A DNA stretch of 31,551 nucleotides from CAZVEE01 sp964625525. Lineage in GTDB: Bacteria > Pseudomonadota > Alphaproteobacteria > JAJFIK01. A program made the position numbers and the translations under genes. Below, piece by piece: positions 16,303 to 24,010 of the stretch. How positions within the stretch are numbered: the first letter of the stretch is position 1; each line of letters begins with the position of its first letter. The notes below the pieces were generated by a model. It saw nothing but the letters and a program-made list of their open reading frames with translations, searched no databases and was not told where the DNA came from. The stretch is from contig CAZVEE010000038.1 of NCBI GenBank assembly GCA_964625525.1, positions 1-31,551 of the forward strand, written 5' to 3'.

Positions 16303-16770
16303 ATGATGACGTCTGAGCCGCTCATCCGTCCCGAAGAAACGCAAGCCCTGACCCGGGGGGTCAGCCGGTTGTTCATGGCGCTTGGCTTCGCGCCATTATG
16401 CGAGGTGCCGCTGGCGTCCGGGCGGCGGGTGGATGTGGCCGGGCTTGCCCGCGACGGCACCATCATCGTGGCAGAGATCAAATCGAGCCTAGAAGACTTC
16501 CGGGCCGATCAAAAATGGACCGACTATCTGGACCATTGCGACCGCTTCTATTTCGCCGTGGGCGATCGCTTTCCCCAGGCCGTGCTGCCTGAACAGACCG
16601 GCCTTATTGTTGCGGACCGGTTCGGCGGCGCGATTCTGCGCGAGGCCCCCCAGGCCAAACTCCATGCCAGCCGGCGCAAGGCCATGACCTTGCGCCTGGC
16701 GCGGCTGGGGGCGGAACGGCTCGCGCGCGGGCTTGACCCGGATATGGGCCTCTTGCCGGACGTCCCCTGA
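16303..16770 (+). CDS. mmcB: MmcB-family DNA repair protein
   Basis: A 155-aa protein with the whole MmcB pattern: VSRLFMALGFAPLCEVPLASGRRVDVAGL, then IIVAEIKSSLEDFRADQKWTDYLDHCDRFYFAV, then a C-terminal LHASRRKAMTLRLARLGAERL. The D-x14-ExK arrangement (Asp in RVDVAGL, EIK near 61) matches a PD-(D/E)xK nuclease-like core. In Caulobacter MmcB is SOS-induced and helps survival of mitomycin C damage. There are tandem ATGs at 16303 and 16306 with no clear Shine-Dalgarno; a leaderless or short-leader transcript is plausible. It converges with regA, 20 bases apart. Confidence 0.88.
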   Translation: MMTSEPLIRPEETQALTRGVSRLFMALGFAPLCEVPLASGRRVDVAGLARDGTIIVAEIKSSLEDFRADQKWTDYLDHCDRFYFAVGDRFPQAVLPEQTGLIVADRFGGAILREAPQAKLHASRRKAMTLRLARLGAERLARGLDPDMGLLPDVP

Positions 16771-16790
16771 CGGCAAGCCCGACGCCTGGA

Positions 16791-17378
16791 TCAGCGCGGG
16801 GCGCGCTTGGCCAGGATCCGCTGCAAGGTCCGGCGGTGCATGTTCAGCCGGCGCGCCGTCTCCGACACATTATTCCCACACAGCTCATAAACCCGCTGGA
16901 TGTGCTCCCACCGCACCCGGTCGGCAGACATGGGGTTTTCCGGCGGCTCCGGCGTTTCGCCCGGCCCGGCAAGCAAGGCCCGCTCCACATCATCCGCATC
17001 CGCCGGTTTGGAGAGATAATCCACTGCGCCGAGCTTCACGGCCGCAACCGCCGTAGGGATGTTGCCATAACCGGTCAGCATGACCACCCGTGCTTCCGTG
17101 CGCGACTGATGAATGGCAGACACCACGTCCAGGCCGCTGCCGTCACCCAGACGCAGGTCCACCACGGCGAAATCCGGCGGCGTTCGGTTGACGATCTCAA
17201 TGGCCTCGGCCTTTGTCTCCGCCGTCAGCACCGTATACTCGCGCCGCTCCATGGCCCGCGCGAGGCGGCTGCAAAACGGATGATCATCATCGACGATCAA
17301 CAGCGTCCGTCCGGCACCAAGGGCCGGCGCCGGACGCGGCGCATCTTCCGGGCCAGAAGCCCGCACATAAGCGTCCAT
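16791..17378 (-). CDS. regA: Redox response regulator RegA/PrrA/ActR
   Basis: A 195-aa regulator. The receiver domain has the acidic pocket VDDD (30-32), phospho-acceptor Asp74 in VVDLRLGDGSGL, Thr102 in MLTGYG and Lys124 in YLSKPAD. A proline linker (GETPEPPENP) leads to the Fis-type HTH at about 165-191, ending SETARRLNMHRRTLQRILAKRAPR-like; this tail is nearly invariant in RegA orthologues. RegA-P controls respiration, photosynthesis, CO2 or N2 fixation genes depending on species. I choose ATG 17378 because AGGAG lies 7 bases upstream; ATG 17402, which overlaps the regB stop as ATGA, is an alternative adding eight residues. Confidence 0.94.
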   Translation of the reverse strand: MDAYVRASGPEDAPRPAPALGAGRTLLIVDDDHPFCSRLARAMERREYTVLTAETKAEAIEIVNRTPPDFAVVDLRLGDGSGLDVVSAIHQSRTEARVVMLTGYGNIPTAVAAVKLGAVDYLSKPADADDVERALLAGPGETPEPPENPMSADRVRWEHIQRVYELCGNNVSETARRLNMHRRTLQRILAKRAPR

Positions 17379-17398
17379 GGTCTTCTCCTCTTCCTCAC

Positions 17399-18865
17399 TC
17401 ATGCGTCACGACCCGCGACCAGGTCTCCTCCCTCTCGTCCTTCCGTCCGGATACGGTGGATCGGCCAGCGCACCGTCACCACCGCCCCGCCCCGCTCACC
17501 CGGCGACGTGCCGCCCGGGGAATTGGCAATGGACAGGACCGCGCCTGTGCGCTCCAGCAGGGTTTTGGCAATGAAGAAGCCAAGGCCCATGCCGTGCTGG
17601 CCATCCGCTTCAATCCCGTCATCATCGAACGCACCCTCGCCCGGCCGGGGCGGGCGCGTTGTGATGTAAGGCTCGCCCAGCCGGTCCATGATCTCCGGCG
17701 CAAAACCCGGCCCATCATCGGAAATCCGCACCCGCAGATGATCCTTCGACCAGGTGGCGGCGAGCTTGACCCGCGCGCAGGCGAAATCAACCGCGTTCTC
17801 GACGAAATTGCCAAGCCCGTACAGAATCTCCGGGCGCCGCGTAATACGGGGCTCCGGCCCGGCCTCCATGCCGATGGGCAGCGCAGTCACATCGACCGCA
17901 ATACCCATGTCGCGATGGGGCATGGCGATAGACTCCAGCACCGCTCGCAGCGGCATTTCCGTCATCATACTGTCGCCCTCATCGGGCTCACGGGACAGGC
18001 GCGACAGGATCTGGCGACAGCGTTCCGCCTGATCGCGCATCAGTTTGACATCATCGAAATGCGGATTGTCTGCCGGCAGGTCGCGGCTCATCTCTTTGGC
18101 CACCAGGGCGATGGTGGCCAGCGGTGTGCCCAGCTCATGAGCCGCCGCCGCCGCCAGCCCGCCCATGGCCGCCAGGCGTTGTTCGCGCGAGAGCACCTGC
18201 TGCGCCGCCGCAAGAGCCGTGTGCATGCGGTCTGTCTCTCGCGAGACCCACCACGCATAGGCCGAATTAAACATGATCGCGAAGGCCATCGAGACCCAAA
18301 TCCCCGCCACATAGACCGGTTCCAGGCGCAGCGGCGCCCCCTCATACCAAGGCAGCGGTACGTGGACGAAGGCCATGACGCTGATCAGCACAATGGCGAG
18401 CACACCCACAAGCACGGTGGAGCGCAGATTCAGGACCGAGGCGGAAATCGTCAGCGGCGCCAGCATGAGCAGGGTGAACGGGTTCACCAAGCCCCCTGTC
18501 AGGCCCAGGATCACCGCGATCTGCGTAATGTCGAAGGCCGCATGAGCCGTCGCCTCGGTCATGCTCAGGCGCCGGCTGAACGGAAACCGCACATGCAGGA
18601 ACAGATTTACCGCGGCACTGGCGGCAATGGTCATCAGACACGCGACCAAAGGCAGGTCGAAGCCGAAACCGAACTGCACCACCATCACCGCCGCGGACTG
18701 CCCCGCCACCGCGATCCACCGCGCGACCATAAAGGTGCGCAGGCGTACGCTTTTAGCGCCGGGGCCAAGCTCCGGTGGCCGCCCGGTCAAGCTGCCGAGC
18801 ACATCGTTCCACATCTGCGCGGGCGCATCGCGCAAGGTAGACGCTATGGTTGTTGGTTGGCTCAT
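17399..18865 (-). CDS. regB: Redox sensor histidine kinase RegB/PrrB/ActS
   Basis: A 488-aa membrane kinase. About six transmembrane segments occupy 45-205, including the quinone-binding heptapeptide GGLVNPF (124-130). The H-box has His243 in AAAAAHELGTPLATIAL, and the redox-active cysteine of the dimerisation domain is present (Cys283 in QAERCRQIL). The N-box GNFVENAVDFA and G-boxes DDGPGF and GMGLGFFIAKTLLE follow. It senses the quinone pool and thiol state and phosphorylates RegA. ATG 18865 is preferred to the longer reading to 18970, which adds a basic stretch with no homology; its Shine-Dalgarno GGAG is distant (12 bases). Confidence 0.94.
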   Translation of the reverse strand: MSQPTTIASTLRDAPAQMWNDVLGSLTGRPPELGPGAKSVRLRTFMVARWIAVAGQSAAVMVVQFGFGFDLPLVACLMTIAASAAVNLFLHVRFPFSRRLSMTEATAHAAFDITQIAVILGLTGGLVNPFTLLMLAPLTISASVLNLRSTVLVGVLAIVLISVMAFVHVPLPWYEGAPLRLEPVYVAGIWVSMAFAIMFNSAYAWWVSRETDRMHTALAAAQQVLSREQRLAAMGGLAAAAAHELGTPLATIALVAKEMSRDLPADNPHFDDVKLMRDQAERCRQILSRLSREPDEGDSMMTEMPLRAVLESIAMPHRDMGIAVDVTALPIGMEAGPEPRITRRPEILYGLGNFVENAVDFACARVKLAATWSKDHLRVRISDDGPGFAPEIMDRLGEPYITTRPPRPGEGAFDDDGIEADGQHGMGLGFFIAKTLLERTGAVLSIANSPGGTSPGERGGAVVTVRWPIHRIRTEGREGGDLVAGRDA

Positions 18866-18957
18866 GGTTGTCTTGTACTCCGGACGTGTAAAAATAGTGC
18901 GGGCGCGGGCGCGGGCGAATGCTGTCCGGACATCCCTGGCCAGGGCCGCAAACGCAA

Positions 18958-18983
18958 AAGCCCGGACCAACCGGTCCGGGCTT
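18958..18983 (-). terminator. Rho-independent terminator of the ankyrin gene
   Basis: Arms of 11 bp (18958-18968, 18973-18983) with a 4-base loop AACC; on the minus strand the stem runs into TTTTGCG. It lies 41 bases past the ankyrin stop codon and before regB, so regB should have its own promoter in about 18866-18957. Confidence 0.75.
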
Positions 18984-19024
18984 CCAAAGTGACGTGTTTT
19001 CAGACCGTTTCGGGCGCTTTGCCC

Positions 19025-19612
19025 TTAGTACTCAGCGCCCGCGTCGCGCAGGATGGCCACAATGTCGCGGTGGCCATTGCGTTCAGCCACTTCCATGGCG
19101 GTCCGGCCGGTCATCTCCGTCGCTGTCAAATCCGCGTCATGCTCGATCAACAGGCGCACCACCGCCGCATGGCCCAGATTGGCGGCCTTGAGCAATGGCG
19201 GCTCGTTTTGCTCGCCCGGCATATCCGGGTCGGCGCCGCTGGTCAGCAAAGCGCGCACCATGGCCACATTGCCCAGTTCCGCAGCCCGGCTCAGCGCGGT
19301 GCGATCATCCGGGCGAGAGCGATCGTCAGGGCGCGCACCCCGCTTCAGCAGTTCCTGGACGAAAAAGGCATCTCGTGTTTCGACCGCCAGAACAAGGGCC
19401 GGCACCCCTTGGGTGTTGCGGATGGTGGGACGGGTCTGCTTGACCAGCTCCAGCATGAATTTCTCGCGATCCTTGTCCTCGATCGCCTTAATCAGCGGGT
19501 TTCCGCCGCCCAGGCTGTCAAAGACGCTGGCCCGGGCGTCCGGCGCCGTGCCCCACAGGCCGGCCGCCGCCAGCAAAACCGCCATTGCCAGGATCCGCGT
19601 CATCTTGCCCAT
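19025..19612 (-). CDS. Exported ankyrin-repeat protein
   Basis: A 195-aa protein with a signal peptide (MGKMTRILAMAVLLAAAGLWG, cleavage near DARA-S) and about four ankyrin repeats: NPLIKAIEDKDREKF, GVPALVLAVETRDAFFVQELLKRGA, RTALSRAAELGNVAMVRALLTSGADPD, PPLLKAANLGHAAVVRLLIEHDADL and RTAMEVAERNGHRDIVAILRDAGA. It should be a periplasmic protein-binding scaffold; the partner is unknown. GGAG 8 bases before ATG 19612 sets the start. It has its own promoter and terminator, so it is a single-gene unit placed between regB and the SCO1 gene. Confidence 0.88.
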   Translation of the reverse strand: MGKMTRILAMAVLLAAAGLWGTAPDARASVFDSLGGGNPLIKAIEDKDREKFMLELVKQTRPTIRNTQGVPALVLAVETRDAFFVQELLKRGARPDDRSRPDDRTALSRAAELGNVAMVRALLTSGADPDMPGEQNEPPLLKAANLGHAAVVRLLIEHDADLTATEMTGRTAMEVAERNGHRDIVAILRDAGAEY

Positions 19613-19658
19613 GTGCTGTCTCCACCATTGCACCGCGCGTGCACTCTTGCGCCCAGAC

Positions 19659-19688
19659 CTTATGTAAGAGAACACGCTATCATGTCAC
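19659..19688 (-). promoter_or_regulatory. Candidate sigma70-type promoter for the ankyrin gene
   Basis: On the minus strand, GTGACA (19688-19683, five of six to TTGACA), an 18-base spacer and CATAAG (19664-19659, four of six to TATAAT) end 46 bases before the start codon. Confidence 0.4.
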
Positions 19689-19752
19689 GGGATCCGGCAC
19701 GAACTTGGACCCCACTTTTCATTGTCAGGCGCGCTGACTTTAGGGATAGGCC

Positions 19753-20376
19753 ATGACCACTGCTCCCGAACACCCCTCCGGCGAAACGCGGCTGCGCACG
19801 GCCATCACGGCACTGCTCGTCACCTTGCTTGTGCTGCTTGGTGTCTCCGTCACGGCTTTCCTGTTGCTGCCTTCAGGCGAGGACCAGGATGTGCGCGCCC
19901 AGATCGGAGGACCCTTCACCCTGACGGCCCATACGGGCGAAACGGTGACCGACCAGACCTATAACGACAAGCTGAAGCTGATTTTTTTCGGCTTCACCTA
20001 TTGTCCGGATGTCTGCCCCATTAGCCTGAGCACCATGACCCGCACCATGGAGATGCTGGGTGATGAGGCGGAGCGGGTGCAGCCCCTCTTCATCACGATC
20101 GACCCGGAACGCGACACCGCCGAGGCGCTCGCCCAGTATGTGACCCATTTCCACCCGAGCCTGGTGGCCCTGACCGGATCGCAAGAGGCCATCGCGGATG
20201 TCGCCCAGTCGTATTTCGTGGGCTACACCAAGGTCTATGACGAGAGCGCGACAGACTATCTGATGGACCACTCGGTGCTGGTGTATCTCATGAGTGAGGA
20301 CAACGATTATCTGGCGCATTTCAACCATCAAACCTCACCCGAAGAGGTTGCATCCACCATTCGTGAGCACCTCTAA
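19753..20376 (+). CDS. senC: SCO1/SenC/PrrC copper chaperone
   Basis: A 207-aa membrane-anchored thioredoxin-fold protein. One transmembrane helix is at 17-39, then the SCO domain with the copper ligands Cys84 and Cys88 (FTYCPDVCP) and His173 (MDHSVLVYL). ITIDPERDT near 114-122 is also typical. It delivers copper to the CuA centre of cytochrome oxidase or acts as a thiol-disulfide reductase. The regB-senC-regA linkage is well known in Rhodobacter; here SCO1 is on the opposite strand and separated from regB by the ankyrin gene, so the association is loosened but kept. GGGATAGG lies before the ATG. Confidence 0.93.
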   Translation: MTTAPEHPSGETRLRTAITALLVTLLVLLGVSVTAFLLLPSGEDQDVRAQIGGPFTLTAHTGETVTDQTYNDKLKLIFFGFTYCPDVCPISLSTMTRTMEMLGDEAERVQPLFITIDPERDTAEALAQYVTHFHPSLVALTGSQEAIADVAQSYFVGYTKVYDESATDYLMDHSVLVYLMSEDNDYLAHFNHQTSPEEVASTIREHL

Positions 20377-20472
20377 GGCAGCCCCTGTCCGTTGCGGTTG
20401 CGCCAGACGCGGGAGCGGACAGCCCCCCGTGTAATGGGGAACACCAGAGCGGCCCGGACGCCGTCACGGGCT

Positions 20473-20502
20473 TTGCTTTCCTTTGTTGCACTGCACTAAA
20501 CT
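20473..20502 (+). promoter_or_regulatory. phaZ promoter candidate with TGCA-rich dyad
   Basis: TTGCTT (20473-20478), an 18-base spacer and TAAACT (20497-20502) form a weak sigma70-like promoter. Within the spacer lies TTGTTGCACTGCA (20483-20495), with two TGCA units. PhaR, the PHB-responsive repressor studied in Paracoccus, binds TGC-rich sites of this kind, so PHB-linked control is possible. The gap 20377-20579 otherwise holds a short dyad CTGTCCG/CGGACAG (about 20386-20423) that may weakly terminate the SCO1 transcript. Confidence 0.35.
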
Positions 20503-20579
20503 GGTGGATGGGGAGTGGGCCGCTGGCAGGGCTCTTGCGAGAGCCTGCCGCGATCCGCGTGCAACGAAGGGGTTCTGTG

Positions 20580-21872
20580 GTGCTGTACAGTGTTTACGAG
20601 ATGAATCACGCCGCCGTAGCGCCCTTGCGCTTCATGGCGGATATCAATCAAGCCGTCTTCCGCAGCCCCCTGAACCCGCTGAGCTACACGGTGGTGGGCC
20701 GCACCATCGCGGCGGCCAATGATGTCTTTGAGTCCGCCACCCGGCGCTATGGCAAGCCCGCGTTCGGTCTGCCCGAAACTCTGGTGAATGAGCAACCGGT
20801 GCCGATCACCGAGCGCATTGCGTGGCGTAAAACCTTTTGCCAGCTCAAGCATTTCTGCCGCGACCCAGAGATCCTCCAGGACGCGCGCGGCGGCAACACC
20901 ACGCCCGACCCCAAAGTGCTGATCGTCGCGCCGCTCTCCGGCCACTACGCCACACTGCTGCGCGGTACGGTGGAGGCCATGCTGCCGGAGCACGACGTTT
21001 ATATCACCGATTGGCGGGACGCGCGGAATGTGCCGGTCTCGCGCGGCCGCTTCGACCTACATGACTACATCGACTATCTCATTGATATGTTGGAATTTTT
21101 GGGCCCTGGCACGCATGTGATGGGGGTCTGCCAGCCGGGCCCGGCCGTGTTATGCGCCGCCGCGCTGATGGCCGAGGACGAGCACCCTGCCGCGCCCGCG
21201 TCCATGACCCTGATGGGCAGCCCCATTGATACCCGCAAGAGCCCGACCGAACCCAATATTCTGGCCGAGGAACGGCCCTATGAGTGGTTCCGGGACAACA
21301 TGATTATGACCGTGCCCTTCCCCAATCCGGGCTTCGGGCGGCGGGTCTATCCGGGCTTCATCCAGCTCGGCAGCTTCATGTCCATGAATTCCGAGCGTCA
21401 TATGGACGCCCATTGGCGCTTCTTCGAAAACCTGGTGAAGAGCGACGGGGACTCTGCGGAACGCCATCGGGACTTTTATGATGAATACCTGGCGGTCATG
21501 GACCTGACCCAGGAATTCTATCTTCAAACCATCGATATGGTGTTCCAGCGCCATCTTCTGCCGAAGGGCGAGTTCCTGCATCGCGGCCGCTTAGTGCGCC
21601 CCGAGGCGATCACCAAGACCGCCCTCATGACGGTGGAAGGCGAGAAGGACGACATCTCTGGCATTGGCCAGACCCAGGCCGCCCATGACCTGTGCACCGG
21701 TATTCCAGCCGCCAAACAGCTCGACTATGTGCAACCCGATGTGGGCCATTACGGCGTCTTCAATGGCTCACGGTGGCGCAAGGAAATCCAACCCCGGGTG
21801 CGCGATTTCATCCGCGCCAACCTGCTGAAAGTGCCGGGCAAAGCGACAAAGAGCGTCAAAAAGCGGGGGTAA
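20580..21872 (+). CDS. phaZ: Intracellular polyhydroxybutyrate depolymerase
   Basis: A 430-aa alpha/beta-hydrolase that degrades stored PHB. The lipase-like box is GVCQPGPAV with Cys184 as nucleophile in place of Ser; Asp357 (EGEKDDISG) and His390 (DVGHYGVFNG) complete the triad. The family type enzyme, Ralstonia PhaZ1, uses Cys183-Asp355-His388, almost the same positions. No signal peptide, as expected for the intracellular class. The start is GTG 20580 (reading MLYSVYEMNHAAVAPLR, the usual family N-terminus), with GAAGGGG 7 bases upstream; a longer reading from 20508 has no such match. No PHB synthase or phasin lies in the window. Confidence 0.93.
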   Translation: MLYSVYEMNHAAVAPLRFMADINQAVFRSPLNPLSYTVVGRTIAAANDVFESATRRYGKPAFGLPETLVNEQPVPITERIAWRKTFCQLKHFCRDPEILQDARGGNTTPDPKVLIVAPLSGHYATLLRGTVEAMLPEHDVYITDWRDARNVPVSRGRFDLHDYIDYLIDMLEFLGPGTHVMGVCQPGPAVLCAAALMAEDEHPAAPASMTLMGSPIDTRKSPTEPNILAEERPYEWFRDNMIMTVPFPNPGFGRRVYPGFIQLGSFMSMNSERHMDAHWRFFENLVKSDGDSAERHRDFYDEYLAVMDLTQEFYLQTIDMVFQRHLLPKGEFLHRGRLVRPEAITKTALMTVEGEKDDISGIGQTQAAHDLCTGIPAAKQLDYVQPDVGHYGVFNGSRWRKEIQPRVRDFIRANLLKVPGKATKSVKKRG

Positions 21873-21955
21873 GGCCGCCTGGCCCGTTCGCTCGGGCGCC
21901 GAATCCCTCTTAGACTGAGGACGCATGGTGGTCTGGCAGCGGTGGAGGCCTTCCC

Positions 21956-22696
21956 GTGGGCGAGGTGACGAGCCCCCCATCTTCTCGGGACACAACCCAT
22001 CTGGACATTGGCGGCGAGCCGGTGCCCGTTACCGTGCGGATCCAGCCCCGCGCCCGGCGCTTTATCCTTAAGGTTGATCCCATATCCGGCGGCATCGTGC
22101 TGGTGGTCCCGCACCGGACTCATGCGGCAAAGGCACTGCGCTTTGCCCGCGATCACACCACGTGGATCGCGGCGCAGCGGGAGCGGCGGCTTGATGGTGT
22201 GGCGCTTCAGCCCGGCGATCTGGTGCCCCTGCGCGGCGAGACTCACGAGATCATCCATGCCCCCGACGCGCGGCGCGGCGTTTGGCTCGACGAGGCGCGG
22301 CAGACCGTGCACGTGAGCGGCACGCCAGAGCATGTGCCCCGCCGGGTTCGCGACTGGCTGAAACGCACCGCCAAACAGGACCTGAGTGCCAGGGTGGCGG
22401 TGCATGCCGAAGCGCTCGGACGGCGGCCCAAAACCATCAGCATTCGCGATACGCGCAGCCGCTGGGGCTCCTGCACGGTCGGCGGCGTGCTGAATTTCTC
22501 CTGGCGCCTGATCCTCGCCCCGCCTTTCGTGCTCGATTATGTGGCCGCGCATGAGGTGGCCCATCTCGCCCATCACGATCACGGCCCCGCCTTCTGGCGT
22601 GTGGTCCACACCCTGTTCGGCGACCCTGCCCCGGCCAGCCGCTGGCTCAAAACCCACGGCCTGGCGCTGCATCGTTATGGTGCGGTAAGGCCGTGA
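21956..22696 (+). CDS. YgjP-like (DUF45/M48-related) zinc metallopeptidase
   Basis: A 246-aa protein with the YgjP signature: RSRWGSC near 168-173, then VAAHEVAHLAHHDHGPAFW with the zinc motif HEVAH (His199, Glu200, His203) and a third histidine near 209. It begins VRIQPRARRFILKVDPISGGIVLVVP, the family's beta-rich N-domain. No signal peptide, so probably cytosolic; the natural substrate is unknown for the family. The GTG at 21956 is chosen because GGAGG lies 7-8 bases upstream and no in-frame ATG is nearby. It starts 83 bases after phaZ. Confidence 0.87.
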   Translation: MGEVTSPPSSRDTTHLDIGGEPVPVTVRIQPRARRFILKVDPISGGIVLVVPHRTHAAKALRFARDHTTWIAAQRERRLDGVALQPGDLVPLRGETHEIIHAPDARRGVWLDEARQTVHVSGTPEHVPRRVRDWLKRTAKQDLSARVAVHAEALGRRPKTISIRDTRSRWGSCTVGGVLNFSWRLILAPPFVLDYVAAHEVAHLAHHDHGPAFWRVVHTLFGDPAPASRWLKTHGLALHRYGAVRP

Positions 22697-22756
22697 CCTG
22701 ACGGAACAATGCTCTATGGTCTCAGTCCCGGACGACTGGCCACAAGGAGCATCCCG

Positions 22757-24010
22757 ATGACCCTCGATACCCGCTCCACGGCTTATCTGGTGCTACTTGC
22801 GTCCTGTGTGATGCTGGCGCCGGTGTCGACGGATATGTATCTCGCCTCTATGCCGGACCTTGCGGTGGTGTTCGAGACCGACCCCGCCGCCGTGCAGCGC
22901 ACTCTCGGCATTTTCGTCCTGGGCTTTGCGCTCGGGAACCTGTTGCATGGGCCGCTGGGGGATCGCTATGGGCGCCGGCCGGTGATCCTCGGCGGGCTGG
23001 CCGTGTTCATCGCGGCGTCCGTTGCCTGCCTGCTGGCCCCGAGTATCGAGGCGCTCACGGTCGCGCGTTTCTTTCAGGCGCTGGGCGGGTGTGCCCCCGT
23101 GGTCATGGCCCGCGCGGCGGTGCGCGACGTGTTCCCGCCCCAAGACGCGGCGCTGACCATGTCGAAGCTCGGCAGCATTAACGGTCTGGCCCCCATTGCC
23201 GCGCCGATCCTGGGCGGTGTTCTGCATGCGGCCTATGGCTGGACCGCGAGCTTTTATGCCATGGGGCTTTTCGGCCTAATGGTCGCCAGCGGGGTGGCGC
23301 TGTTCTTCCGTGAAACGCTCGACCGAGCCCATCGCCAGGAAATCCGCCTGGGAAGCATTATCGCCAACTATGCGACGCTGCTGCGCCACCCGGTGTTCAT
23401 GGGCTATGCGTTGCTCAGTGCCTGGGCTTTTGCAGGCATTTTCGCTTTCCTGGCTGCGTCGTCTTTCGTGTTTCAGGACGATTTCGGATTGAGCGCCGAT
23501 GCCTACGGCTTTGTCTTCGGCGCCATCACGGCAGGATTTCTGGCGGGGAACATCGTCAGTATTCGGCTTACGCCTCGGCTGGGCAGCCCGGTCGTGCTGC
23601 GCGCGGGCGTGGCGGCAGCGGTGATTGCGGGGGTCTCCATGGCGGGCTTGGCGCTCGTCGGTGTCGCCTCGCCCTGGGCGGTGGCGTTGCCGCAATGCCT
23701 TTATGCGCTGGGCATGGGGTTGACCATGCCACAAGCCTTTGCCGGTGCGATTGTGCCGTTTCCCCAGATGGCCGGGACCGCATCGTCCTTGCTAGGCTTT
23801 ATTAAGTTGAGCCTGTCGGTGATTGTGGGCGCGATCATGGGCCTCTTCATCTTTCCCGAGATACCGGCGCAAACGCCCATGGCGGTGACCATCGGGATCA
23901 CCAGCGTGCTGTCGCTTATGGCCTATCGGATGTTGCGCCGGAGCGAGACGCCAGATCCAGCCGCGGAGCCGGCCGCCCCGGTACCGGTAGACGATCACTC
24001 ACCCCGCTGA
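22757..24010 (+). CDS. Bcr/CflA-family MFS efflux transporter
   Basis: A 417-aa integral membrane protein with 12 predicted helices. It starts with the DHA1 Bcr/CflA pattern: MLAPVSTDMYLASMPDLAVVFETDPAAVQRTL, then the motif-A loop GPLGDRYGRRPVIL and the TM5 motif-C-like GLAPIAAPILGGVL. The family exports drugs such as bicyclomycin or small metabolites by proton antiport; the true substrate cannot be told. AAGGAG lies before the ATG at 22757, 60 bases after the metallopeptidase. Its last 95 bases overlap the opposing PBP gene. Confidence 0.9.
   Translation: MTLDTRSTAYLVLLASCVMLAPVSTDMYLASMPDLAVVFETDPAAVQRTLGIFVLGFALGNLLHGPLGDRYGRRPVILGGLAVFIAASVACLLAPSIEALTVARFFQALGGCAPVVMARAAVRDVFPPQDAALTMSKLGSINGLAPIAAPILGGVLHAAYGWTASFYAMGLFGLMVASGVALFFRETLDRAHRQEIRLGSIIANYATLLRHPVFMGYALLSAWAFAGIFAFLAASSFVFQDDFGLSADAYGFVFGAITAGFLAGNIVSIRLTPRLGSPVVLRAGVAAAVIAGVSMAGLALVGVASPWAVALPQCLYALGMGLTMPQAFAGAIVPFPQMAGTASSLLGFIKLSLSVIVGAIMGLFIFPEIPAQTPMAVTIGITSVLSLMAYRMLRRSETPDPAAEPAAPVPVDDHSPR

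Noticed and set aside
17213..19756. An 847-aa plus-strand open frame opposite regA, regB and the ankyrin gene.
   Set aside because: It crosses three well-supported minus-strand genes and has low-complexity composition without motifs.
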